A program made the translations under genes and the position numbers. Positions 1 to 5,086 of a stretch of DNA of 5,126 nt are shown here, piece by piece. Location of the stretch: NCBI GenBank assembly GCA_002310995.1, contig DBYV01000048.1, positions 164-5,289 of the forward strand, read 5' to 3'. The notes beneath the pieces were generated by a model. The model saw only the letters and a list, made by a program, of their open reading frames with translations, made no database searches and had not been told where the DNA came from. This DNA is from a bacterium UBP6_UBA1177 (lineage in GTDB: Bacteria > UBP6 > UBA1177). Each line of letters begins with the position of its first letter. Positions within the stretch are counted from its first letter, which is position 1.

Positions 1-285
1 GACATGTCGCACAGCCAGAACGAAGAAAAACTCGCGGTCGAAGCTGGCTACTGGCCACTTTACAGATTCAATCCGGAACTCAGAAAGGAAGGAAAGAATC
101 CGTTCCAGCTTGACAGCAAAGAGCCGACCCGCGATCCGCAGGAACTCCTTGACAGAGAAGTACGCTTCAAATCACTCACCAAACTCTTCCCGAACGAAGC
201 TGCAAAACTTCACGCTATGCTCAAGGCTGACCTCAAAGATCGTTACGAGAGACTCAAAAAACTCAACGACAACGATATTCTTTAA
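1..285 (+). CDS. nifJ: Pyruvate:ferredoxin (flavodoxin) oxidoreductase, C-terminal fragment (5' end outside window)
   Basis: Only the last 94 codons are present; the frame is open from base 1 and ends at TAA 283-285. The residues AVEAGYWPLYRFNPEL followed by GKNPFQLDSKEP are the signature C-terminal tail of pyruvate:ferredoxin oxidoreductase, the cytoplasmic enzyme that converts pyruvate and CoA to acetyl-CoA and CO2 while reducing ferredoxin or flavodoxin. The tail follows the thiamine-diphosphate-binding domain and ends, as usual in the family, with a charged helix (RYERLKKL). Full-length single-chain enzymes are about 1,170-1,200 residues, so more than 90% of the gene lies to the left. The ATG at position 4 is an internal methionine, not a start: it has no ribosome binding site in the window and the protein is homologous from residue 1. 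The gene is followed by a strong terminator at 349-374, so it probably ends its transcription unit. The family assignment is firm; the Fe-S and TPP motifs cannot be checked here. Confidence 0.93.
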   Translation, partial: DMSHSQNEEKLAVEAGYWPLYRFNPELRKEGKNPFQLDSKEPTRDPQELLDREVRFKSLTKLFPNEAAKLHAMLKADLKDRYERLKKLNDNDIL

Positions 286-348
286 TTGACCTCCCCCCTT
301 TTTCCCCTCTCCAGTGTAGCGAGTGGAAATAAGGAAAGGGACTTTACG
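286..348. other. Spacer with imperfect inverted repeat between nifJ and its terminator
   Basis: The spacer begins pyrimidine-rich (CCCCCCTTTTTCCCC) and ends purine-rich (GGAAATAAGGAAAGGG). These can pair imperfectly as CCCTTT with AAAGGG, with an inner TCCA/TGGA stem around 310-327. There is no T-run directly after it, so it is not itself a canonical terminator. It may stabilise the 3' end of the nifJ transcript ahead of the real terminator, or be a remnant of an interspersed palindromic element. The pairing was read by eye and is low confidence. Confidence 0.3.
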
Positions 349-374
349 CGGGGGCTTCGGCCCCCGTTTTTTTT
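349..374 (+). terminator. Rho-independent terminator after nifJ
   Basis: A perfect 7-bp GC-rich stem (CGGGGGC at 349-355 with GCCCCCG at 360-366) is closed by a UUCG tetraloop with a C-G closing pair, the exceptionally stable cUUCGg fold. Eight T residues (367-374) follow directly. The T-run is only on the + strand side, so it terminates rightward transcription leaving nifJ. It also insulates the downstream gene pair, which therefore needs its own promoter. Confidence 0.93.
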
Positions 375-399
375 GACCTCACTAAATGTAGCGGATCGC

Positions 400-432
400 C
401 TGCATTGTCGGCATGCAGTCGGCTCGACTGCA
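400..432. repeat. Two overlapping, mutually exclusive hairpins
   Basis: CTGCAT (400-405) can pair with ATGCAG (413-418) around a 7-nt loop. Alternatively TGCAGTCG (414-421) can pair with CGACTGCA (425-432), a perfect 8-bp stem around GCT. Bases 414-418 are needed by both, so only one can form at a time. The second is the stronger. There is no following T-run. The element lies between the nifJ terminator and the predicted promoter of the downstream gene pair, so it is probably not in their transcript. It could be a protein-binding palindrome or part of a small interspersed repeat. Confidence 0.55.
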
Positions 433-444
433 CTTATTCCCGTT

Positions 445-465
445 ATGTTGAGCGGCGCGAAACAT
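445..465. repeat. Short palindrome, ATGTT...AACAT type
   Basis: ATGTT (445-449) pairs with AACAT (461-465). Inside, GA (450-451) faces GA (459-460), compatible with tandem sheared G-A pairs, and GC/GC closes a short loop. The overall pattern, ATGTTGAGCG plus GCGAAACAT, resembles small palindromic units that I recall being scattered in intergenic regions of several anaerobes. I cannot verify copy number from a single window. Confidence 0.4.
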
Positions 466-475
466 CTTAGAAAAC

Positions 476-503
476 TTGCTATCACCTTGAAATTCCCTAA
501 AAT
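476..503 (+). promoter_or_regulatory. Predicted promoter of the kinase gene pair
   Basis: TTGCTA (476-481) and TAAAAT (498-503) are separated by 16 bp, giving an expected transcription start near 510 and a leader of about 25 nt before the ATG at 535. The spacing and the TTGC-type -35 match the two - strand promoters in this window (TTGCAT, 16 bp, TATTAA), which supports the call. The upstream terminator at 349-374 makes an independent promoter in this interval necessary. Confidence 0.5.
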
Positions 504-534
504 ATCGCAGTTTTTTGTTAGTAAGGAGATTTCA

Positions 535-747
535 ATGAACGAACAGCCCAATGAACTTGATTCAATGTGCGGCATTTCAGATGACGAGCTGACAAAACGC
601 TTCAAGGAAGCCGTCAGAATCGACAATGAAATCAAGCGCATAAAAGGCACTCCTATCGCCGGGTACGACGCTGAAAAGAATGAAGCCTATCTGGAATACG
701 CCGACGGTCACAGAGAATATATCCATGCAAAATCAGAAGAAGCCTGA
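535..747 (+). CDS. Small acidic protein upstream of zeta-like kinase, candidate antitoxin
   Basis: This encodes 70 residues, starting at an ATG with a strong Shine-Dalgarno AAGGAG at 523-528, 6 nt away. I do not recognise a named family. The N-terminal half (about residues 15-38, ISDDEL...IKRIKG) looks like one amphipathic charged helix. The C-terminal half (40-63) reads as a beta-hairpin: PIAGYDAEKN, then EAYLEYADG, then HREYI. It has 17 acidic and 10 basic residues, with no signal peptide or membrane segment. The last 23 bases overlap the start of the zeta-like kinase gene, and its RBS is much stronger than that of the kinase. That is the usual arrangement for an antitoxin made in excess ahead of its toxin. 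The antitoxin role is inferred from context only. It shows no visible resemblance to epsilon or to the PezA helix-turn-helix antitoxin. Alternatively it is a regulator or accessory subunit of the kinase. Confidence 0.75.
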   Translation: MNEQPNELDSMCGISDDELTKRFKEAVRIDNEIKRIKGTPIAGYDAEKNEAYLEYADGHREYIHAKSEEA

Positions 748-1285
748 AATAATCGTTTTCGCCGGTCCGAACGGCAGCGGAAAATCAACAATCACGCGAT
801 TCGCAAAAGTTATCGAGCCTTATATCAACGCCGACAACATCAAAAGCGTCAATCACTGCTCCGATCTTGAAGCGGCACAACTTGCAGAAAAAATGCGCGA
901 AGAAGCCTTGTCCGAGCAAAAAAGTTTTACCTTTGAAACAGTGCTTTCCACAGAAAGAAACCTGAATCTGCTCAAAAAAGCAAAGGAACAAGGCTATTTC
1001 ATCCGTTGCATTTATGTCCTGACCCGTAACTGCAATATCAACATTGCCCGTGTAAAATCACGCGAAGCAAACGGCGGTCACGGAGTTCCCGAAGAAAAAA
1101 TCGTTTCACGCTATAAAAAGGCTCTCGCTCTCATTCCAGAAATCGTAAAAGTCTGCGATATCGTTCATATTTATGACAACTCGACAGTTCCCTTCAGAAT
1201 ATTCAAAAAACGCAAAACAGAGTTTTTTTTCTGGCCTAACGAATACTGGTCTGAGAGCAAAATCAAAGAGTTGGTGAAACTCTGA
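725..1285 (+). CDS. Zeta-toxin-like P-loop kinase (COG4185 type)
   Basis: This encodes 186 residues from the ATG at 725. Residues 14-22, GPNGSGKST, form a Walker A loop directly after the first beta strand (EIIVFA). YINADNI (33-39) places Asp37 at the zeta-toxin catalytic base position. FTFETVLS (68-75) matches the conserved substrate-side segment. REANGGHGVPE (113-123) with SRY (128-130) supplies the conserved arginines and GGH motif, and VHIYDNS (147-153) is the typical late strand. Classical zeta/PezT kinases phosphorylate UDP-N-acetylglucosamine and block cell-wall synthesis; the substrate of this shorter single-domain branch is unknown. All key motifs appear intact. The gene overlaps the small upstream gene by 23 nt and has only a weak purine stretch before its start, so translation is probably coupled. 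An in-frame ATG at 680 would add 15 residues, but the fold starts right after residue 6 of the shorter form. A T8 run (1223-1230) encodes Phe-Phe near the C-terminus. Confidence 0.85.
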   Translation: MQNQKKPEIIVFAGPNGSGKSTITRFAKVIEPYINADNIKSVNHCSDLEAAQLAEKMREEALSEQKSFTFETVLSTERNLNLLKKAKEQGYFIRCIYVLTRNCNINIARVKSREANGGHGVPEEKIVSRYKKALALIPEIVKVCDIVHIYDNSTVPFRIFKKRKTEFFFWPNEYWSESKIKELVKL

Positions 1286-1350
1286 GCCATTCCTGCAAAA
1301 ACTTGCCTTTCAAGAATTTTGAAGAATTTCCGTAGAAATTTGGTTTAAAA
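1286..1350. other. Convergent spacer between kinase gene and purH
   Basis: The 65 nt hold only a weak 6-bp AT-rich inverted repeat, AATTTC (1325-1330) and GAAATT (1335-1340) around CGTA, followed by a T-poor stretch. TCAA/TTGA (1310-1322) is a second short palindrome. Neither is a convincing intrinsic terminator on either strand. The two converging transcripts may be ended by Rho or overlap to some extent. Confidence 0.4.
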
Positions 1351-2913
1351 TTACAGGTGTTTGAAACTTCTGATTCCGGTGAATACCATCGGAATACCGT
1401 GTTCGTTGCAGGCATCAATCGATTCCTGGTCACGCACCGATCCGCCGGGCTGGATTATCGCCGTGATTCCGACTGAAGCCGCTCTGTCGACACAGTCTCT
1501 GAACGGGAAGAAGGCGTCGCTTGCCATTACGCAGCCTTCAACGGGCGACTGAGATTTCTTGATTGCGATATCAAGGGAATCAATCCTCGACATCTGCCCT
1601 GCCCCGACACCGACCGTTGCGCCGTTTCTTGCGATAAGGATCGCGTTGCTCTTTATAAATTTGACCATGTTCTGCGCGAAAAGGAGCTCTTTGATCTGCT
1701 CGGGAGTCGGCTTTTTCTCGGTTACGAACTGAAGGTCAGCTTCGGTGATGACACGTCTGTCAGCCGTTTCGACAAGGACTCCGCCCGAAATTTTCTTGAG
1801 TTCGATATCCATTGCAAAATTCTGCGCGAATTCCCCTACTTCGACAAGTCTGATGTTTTTCTTCTTGCTCAGAAGTTCCTTCGCTTCGGCTGAAAATGCC
1901 GGTGCGACGATAGCTTCGACAAAAAGTTCCTTCATTATTTTAGCGGTTTCAAGGTCAAGGGTCTTGTTGACCGCGATGATCGATCCGAATGCGCTGACAG
2001 GGTCGCATGCAAGAGCTTTCGTGTAGGCTTCGGTCAGAGTCGAAGCGACCGCCGCGCCGCACGGATTCGTGTGTTTTACTATCGCGACCGCCGGTTCGGT
2101 GTAGCCGCAGACAATGTTTTTCGCCGCTTCAAGATCCATGTAGTTGTTGAAGGAAAGCTGCTTTCCGTGAAGCTGCTCTGCAAGCGCGAGAGTTCCCTTC
2201 CCAGCCTCGCTATCGATATAAACAGAGGCTTTCTGGTGCGGGTTTTCGCCGTAGCGGAGAGTCTCTTTCTTGACGAACTGCATCGAAAGAAATTCGGGAT
2301 CCTCGCTTGTTTTTTCGCCGCAGCAGTCAACTGTCGAAAGGTATGAAGCAATGTAACTGTCATAAGCAGCGGTAAGCCTGAAAGCCTTGGAAGCAAGTTT
2401 AAATCTTGTTTCAAGCGAAATTTCGCCGTCAGATGCCTTCATCTCGTCAAGTATAGCCGTATAATCATCGGGAGAAGTAACGATAGCGACATCTTTGAAG
2501 TTTTTCGATGCGCTGCGAACCATCGAAGGACCGCCGATATCGATGTTTTCGATTATGTCGGCAAAAGATTTACCGCTTTCGACTGTCTTTTTGAAAGGAT
2601 AAAGGTTTACAACGACCATGTCAAACATCGTGATGCCGTGATCAGCAGCGGCTTTCATGTGGTTTGCGTCGTCTCTGCGCGCCAGAATTCCGCCATGGAT
2701 TTTCGGATGAAGCGTCTTCACACGGCCGTCCATCATTTCGGGAAAACCGGTATAATCCTCGATTTTCGTTACGTTTATTCCGTTTTCGGCAAGCATTTTG
2801 CAGCTTCCGCCGGTAGAAAAGATCTTAACGCCGACCTTGTCAAGTTCTGACGCGAAATCAACAAGTCCAGTCTTGTCAAAAACACTGATGATAACATTTT
2901 TGATTTTTGCCAT
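1351..2913 (-). CDS. purH: Bifunctional AICAR transformylase / IMP cyclohydrolase
   Basis: PurH catalyses the last two steps of de novo IMP synthesis in the cytoplasm: formylation of AICAR with 10-formyl-tetrahydrofolate, then ring closure to IMP. The 520-residue length is normal. The N-terminal cyclohydrolase (MGS-like) domain shows SVFDKTG (10-16), FSTGGS (32-37), MDGRVKTLHPKIHGG (61-75), NLYPF (103-107) and IDIGGP (124-129). The transformylase domain shows RYGENPHQ (220-227), SFNNYMDLEAA (254-264), the catalytic Lys-His in KHTNPCG (280-286), and near the end the DAFFPFRD, IQPGGS and FTGIRSFKH blocks. All are intact. The start is the ATG at 2913, with a near-perfect AAGGAGGAG just upstream and the usual MAKIK N-terminus; an in-frame TTG at 2931 lies upstream of the RBS and is rejected. 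No other pur gene is adjacent. It follows patB by 54 nt with its own promoter at 2948-2976 but may also receive read-through. Confidence 0.98.
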   Translation of the reverse strand: MAKIKNVIISVFDKTGLVDFASELDKVGVKIFSTGGSCKMLAENGINVTKIEDYTGFPEMMDGRVKTLHPKIHGGILARRDDANHMKAAADHGITMFDMVVVNLYPFKKTVESGKSFADIIENIDIGGPSMVRSASKNFKDVAIVTSPDDYTAILDEMKASDGEISLETRFKLASKAFRLTAAYDSYIASYLSTVDCCGEKTSEDPEFLSMQFVKKETLRYGENPHQKASVYIDSEAGKGTLALAEQLHGKQLSFNNYMDLEAAKNIVCGYTEPAVAIVKHTNPCGAAVASTLTEAYTKALACDPVSAFGSIIAVNKTLDLETAKIMKELFVEAIVAPAFSAEAKELLSKKKNIRLVEVGEFAQNFAMDIELKKISGGVLVETADRRVITEADLQFVTEKKPTPEQIKELLFAQNMVKFIKSNAILIARNGATVGVGAGQMSRIDSLDIAIKKSQSPVEGCVMASDAFFPFRDCVDRAASVGITAIIQPGGSVRDQESIDACNEHGIPMVFTGIRSFKHL

Positions 2914-2916
2914 TGT

Positions 2917-2925
2917 CTCCTCCTT
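2917..2925 (-). promoter_or_regulatory. Strong ribosome binding site of purH
   Basis: On the - strand this reads AAGGAGGAG; the core AGGAGG lies 5 nt before the ATG at 2913. It decides the start of purH in favour of 2913 over the in-frame TTG at 2931, which would place this site inside the coding region. Confidence 0.9.
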
Positions 2926-2947
2926 TTTCAATAAAAAAAATCATCGG

Positions 2948-2976
2948 CTTAATAGCAAAAGTGCGATTTAATGCAA
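2948..2976 (-). promoter_or_regulatory. Promoter element copy 1, upstream of purH, overlapping the patB stop
   Basis: On the - strand TTGCAT (2976-2971) is followed by a 16-bp spacer and TATTAA (2954-2949), with TGC as an extended -10. An A6 tract just upstream of the -35 could act as an UP-like element. The expected start is near 2942, giving a short leader of about 30 nt before purH, so there is no room for a riboswitch. The -35 hexamer lies in the last codons and stop of patB (CDS end 2968). The 29 bp match 5047-5075 with one difference (28/29). Within it TTTGC occurs twice, 18 bp apart, as a possible direct-repeat operator. Confidence 0.72.
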
Positions 2977-4128
2977 ATTTTTTATTCCTTTTTTCAAGCG
3001 GTTGAGACCGTCTTCAAGAATAATTTCAGGACACGCGATATTCATTCTGAGAAAATATTTGCCGGCTTCTCCGTAGATACTTCCCGCCGTGAGGAAAAGT
3101 CCTGTTTTTTCCCTTATTTTCGCTGCGACTTCAGTGCTTTCCATGCCGGTTTTCGAAATATCGAGCCACAAAAGATAAGTTGCGTCGCTTTTAACTACAG
3201 AAATTTCCGGGATCTCGTTTTTAACGAACTCATAGACTCGTTTTCTGTTTTCAGAAATGTAGCCGCGAAGCGCGTCAAGCCATTCTCCGCCTTCAGAAAA
3301 TGCAGCGATCGCAGCAATGCAGGCGAAGGAGTTTGGCTCGGCAATTTCGTCCGTGTTGAGAGCGCGCCATACTTTGTGGCGAAGAAGCGGATTTTCGGCA
3401 TAAACCGCCGCGCTTTTCATTCCAGCCATATTGAAAGCCTTTGTCGGAGCGATGCAACTTACGGAAATTTCGCGACATACTTCAGAAACCGAGGCAAAGG
3501 AAACATAATTTTTCCCCGGCTCAGTTATATCGCAGTGAATCTCGTCGGAAACCACCGTGACACCGTGTTTTTTCGCGAGATCTCCGACTTTTTCAAGCGT
3601 TTTTCTGTCCCATATCTTTCCTGCCGGATTCTGCGGATTGCAGAGGATCATCAAAGTCGTCTGAGGATCCGAAAGTTTCTTTTCAAGATCGTCGAAATCC
3701 ATGCTGTATCTGCCGTTTTTGTAGATAAGCGGGCTTTCGAGAACGCGGCATCCGTTGTTCAGGACACTGTTGAAAAAAACATTGTAGACCGGAGTCTGGA
3801 TAACGACATTTTCATTCGGAGTCGTGAGTTTCCGCACGATCGATGAAATCGCTGGAACTACGCCTGTGCAGAAGACAAGCCCCTCTTTTTTCATTTTGAA
3901 ATCATGGCGCGTTTTCCACCAGTTCGTATAGGCTTCATACCACTCGTCAGGAATTACGGAATAGCCGAAGACACCGTGGTCCATCCTATTTTTTATAGCT
4001 TTCTCAATTTCCGGAGCAAGCCTGAAATCCATGTCCGCGACCCACATCGGAAGCTCGTTTTTTCCGACATTCCACTTTACCGAATCGGTTCCGCGGCGGT
4101 TTATAACAGCATCGAAATCGTATTTCAT
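2968..4128 (-). CDS. patB: MalY/PatB-family PLP-dependent C-S lyase (cystathionine beta-lyase type)
   Basis: This encodes 386 residues, the usual length for the MalY/PatB branch of fold-type I aminotransferases. Members cleave cystathionine or cysteine-type C-S bonds to give a thiol, pyruvate and ammonia. Visible marks are the N-terminal NRRGTDSVKW (10-19) and MWVADMDF (28-35), GVFGYS (52-57), NPQNPAG (164-170, usual form NPHNPxG) and SDEIH (194-198). The PLP-binding lysine is Lys230 in APTKAFNMAG, and the carboxylate-binding arginine is Arg361 in RMNIACP. The active site looks complete and the protein is cytoplasmic. The start is the ATG at 4128: GAGG at 4134-4137 lies 5 nt upstream, and MKYDFD is the standard N-terminus. 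A GTG at 4143 is possible but would overlap the upstream gene. The upstream DUF3737 gene ends 2 nt before this ATG, so the two are co-transcribed and probably translationally coupled. The substrate (cystathionine, cystine or another cysteine conjugate) cannot be decided from sequence. Confidence 0.93.
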   Translation of the reverse strand: MKYDFDAVINRRGTDSVKWNVGKNELPMWVADMDFRLAPEIEKAIKNRMDHGVFGYSVIPDEWYEAYTNWWKTRHDFKMKKEGLVFCTGVVPAISSIVRKLTTPNENVVIQTPVYNVFFNSVLNNGCRVLESPLIYKNGRYSMDFDDLEKKLSDPQTTLMILCNPQNPAGKIWDRKTLEKVGDLAKKHGVTVVSDEIHCDITEPGKNYVSFASVSEVCREISVSCIAPTKAFNMAGMKSAAVYAENPLLRHKVWRALNTDEIAEPNSFACIAAIAAFSEGGEWLDALRGYISENRKRVYEFVKNEIPEISVVKSDATYLLWLDISKTGMESTEVAAKIREKTGLFLTAGSIYGEAGKYFLRMNIACPEIILEDGLNRLKKGIKNLH

Positions 4129-4130
4129 GT

Positions 4131-5009
4131 TTACCTCAGCCACTCCGGCTTTTCTGAATGTTTTTCAATATTTCTGCAGATAATTTTTGTCTTTGACGGG
4201 TCGGTTTTATCTGGTTCGATTATAAGTTCACCGATTTCTTCTGCCTTTATCGTTCCGGATGACGGATTTAGAATACTTTCTACTTTTGTCGTAATATCGG
4301 CATCGACTGAAGAATATTCAAAAGCAAGCGTCGTGTTCAGAAGTTTGCAGTTTTTCATAACCAATTTTCCGATATAGCACATCCCCTGAAGGCTTTCGAT
4401 AGTGCAGTTTATCAAAGTAAGATTTTTCGAGTTCCAGCCCAAATATTCGCCCGAAATGAAGGAGTCGTAAACCTCGACATTCTCGCAGTTCCAGAAAGCG
4501 TCCTTTGAAAGAAGCGTCGAATTGCGTACGACAACGTTTTTAGCACCGTCGAAAGAGTAGTTTCCGTCAAGAGTAAGAGAAGAAACCTCAACATTTTCAC
4601 AGTTCATCGCGAAGTAGTTTCCTTTTGCCGTGACATTTTTCATTTTTATGTTCCTGCAGCTCCAGAGCGTCTCTTCGGCATTGGTGAAAGCGACGTTTTC
4701 AAGCGAAAGAGTGTCGCAGCGCCTGAAATTTTTCGGAGCCTGGATAACTGCTTTTTCAACCGAAACATTTTTGGAGTACCAAACTCCGGCACGCGCCATC
4801 TCAAACCATTTGCACTCCTTAGCCGTTACGTTTTCACAGTACCAAAGCGGGTATTTCCACTGAAAAAGAACATTTTCAAGTTCGATATCACAACTTTCCT
4901 TGAGCGGAGACTCCCCTTCACCGAAAACAGAGTCAGCAATCCGCAGATTACGGCTTCCCAAAAGGCTTCTCTCGCCTTTAAATAACTTTTGCACAATTTC
5001 TTCTCCCAT
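4131..5009 (-). CDS. DUF3737-type right-handed beta-helix protein
   Basis: This encodes 292 residues of unknown biochemical function. The N-terminal block, FKGERSLLGSRNLRIADS then GEGESPLKES (30-39) and FQWKYPLWYCENV (49-61), is the hallmark of the DUF3737 family as I remember it. Residues about 56-230 form a regular solenoid. An Asn-type column sits at 60, 81, ~101, 120, 139, 158, 177 and 196, with exact 19-residue steps from 120. A second column of small residues follows 5-6 residues later (66, 87, 106, 126, 145, 164, 183, 202, 221). An aromatic-x-Cys/Ser-x-Asn motif recurs (WYCEN, WYSKN, WSCRN, WNCEN, WNSKN). The C-terminal 60 residues leave the pattern. There is no signal peptide, so it is cytoplasmic. 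It is the first gene of a unit with the C-S lyase, their junction being 2 nt. The ATG at 5009 is chosen for a GGGG stretch at good spacing and for family-like length; ATG 5021 (+4 residues) is nearly as likely, while a TTG at 5057 lies inside the promoter repeat and is rejected. Confidence 0.85.
   Translation of the reverse strand: MGEEIVQKLFKGERSLLGSRNLRIADSVFGEGESPLKESCDIELENVLFQWKYPLWYCENVTAKECKWFEMARAGVWYSKNVSVEKAVIQAPKNFRRCDTLSLENVAFTNAEETLWSCRNIKMKNVTAKGNYFAMNCENVEVSSLTLDGNYSFDGAKNVVVRNSTLLSKDAFWNCENVEVYDSFISGEYLGWNSKNLTLINCTIESLQGMCYIGKLVMKNCKLLNTTLAFEYSSVDADITTKVESILNPSSGTIKAEEIGELIIEPDKTDPSKTKIICRNIEKHSEKPEWLR
4133..4138 (-). promoter_or_regulatory. patB ribosome binding site embedded in the end of the DUF3737 gene
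   Basis: TGAGGT on the - strand spans the last DUF3737 codons and the first base-pairs into its TAA stop (4133-4131). It lies 4 nt before the patB ATG at 4128. Because ribosomes finishing the upstream gene stop on this site, re-initiation or coupled translation of patB is expected. It also supports ATG 4128 over the GTG at 4143. Confidence 0.75.
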
Positions 5010-5046
5010 TAGAAACCCCATCTCATTTTCAAATAAAGAATCGCGA

Positions 5047-5075
5047 CTTAATAGCAAAAGTGTGATTTAATGCAA
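5047..5075 (-). promoter_or_regulatory. Promoter element copy 2, upstream of the DUF3737-patB unit
   Basis: On the - strand TTGCAT (5075-5070), a 16-bp spacer and TATTAA (5053-5048) with an extended -10 TGC repeat the purH promoter. Only one base differs over 29 (G to A in the spacer). An A6 tract again precedes the -35. Similarity continues loosely into the leader (AAG-Y-CG, then GATT, TTTATT and GAAAA), suggesting duplication of the whole promoter-leader segment. The distance from the -10 to ATG 5009 (38 nt) is close to the 35 nt seen at purH. Confidence 0.72.
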
Positions 5076-5086
5076 TTTTTTCTAGA

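Noticed and set aside
286..380. Direct repeat TTGACCTC at 286-293 and 373-380 as possible insertion target duplication
   Set aside because: It is only 8 bases, and what lies between is a terminator region without any transposase or terminal inverted repeats; a chance match cannot be excluded.
286..534. In-frame N-terminal extension of the small acidic protein from a TTG at 286
   Set aside because: It would translate through the terminator hairpin and T-run and ignore the strong AAGGAG placed 6 nt before the ATG at 535.
282..650. Open frame of 122 codons on the - strand over the spacer and the small acidic gene
   Set aside because: It runs through the nifJ terminator hairpin and palindromes and is antisense to a gene with a strong RBS; the sequence looks like a chance translation of repeats.
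2079..2414. Alternative - strand frame inside purH (111 codons)
   Set aside because: It overlaps conserved purH coding sequence in another frame, is arginine/serine-rich and has no start signals.
2914..2931. Longer purH from TTG 2931
   Set aside because: It would put the AGGAGG site inside the coding sequence; the protein family begins at MAKIK, encoded from 2913.
2971..3846. Long open frame (291 codons) on the + strand opposite patB
   Set aside because: It is antisense to a gene with complete PLP-enzyme motifs, has no RBS, and its composition (runs of FFR, SHSS and similar) matches the mirror frame of a real gene.
3904..4377. Open frame of 157 codons on the + strand across the patB/DUF3737 junction
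   Set aside because: It is antisense to two well-supported genes with no domain signature, and its start lies inside patB without an RBS.
2977..5046. The DUF3737-patB block bounded by the 29-bp repeats as a mobile element
   Set aside because: The repeats read as promoters in matching positions, no transposase or integrase is present, and both flanked genes are metabolic; duplication of a promoter explains the pattern better.
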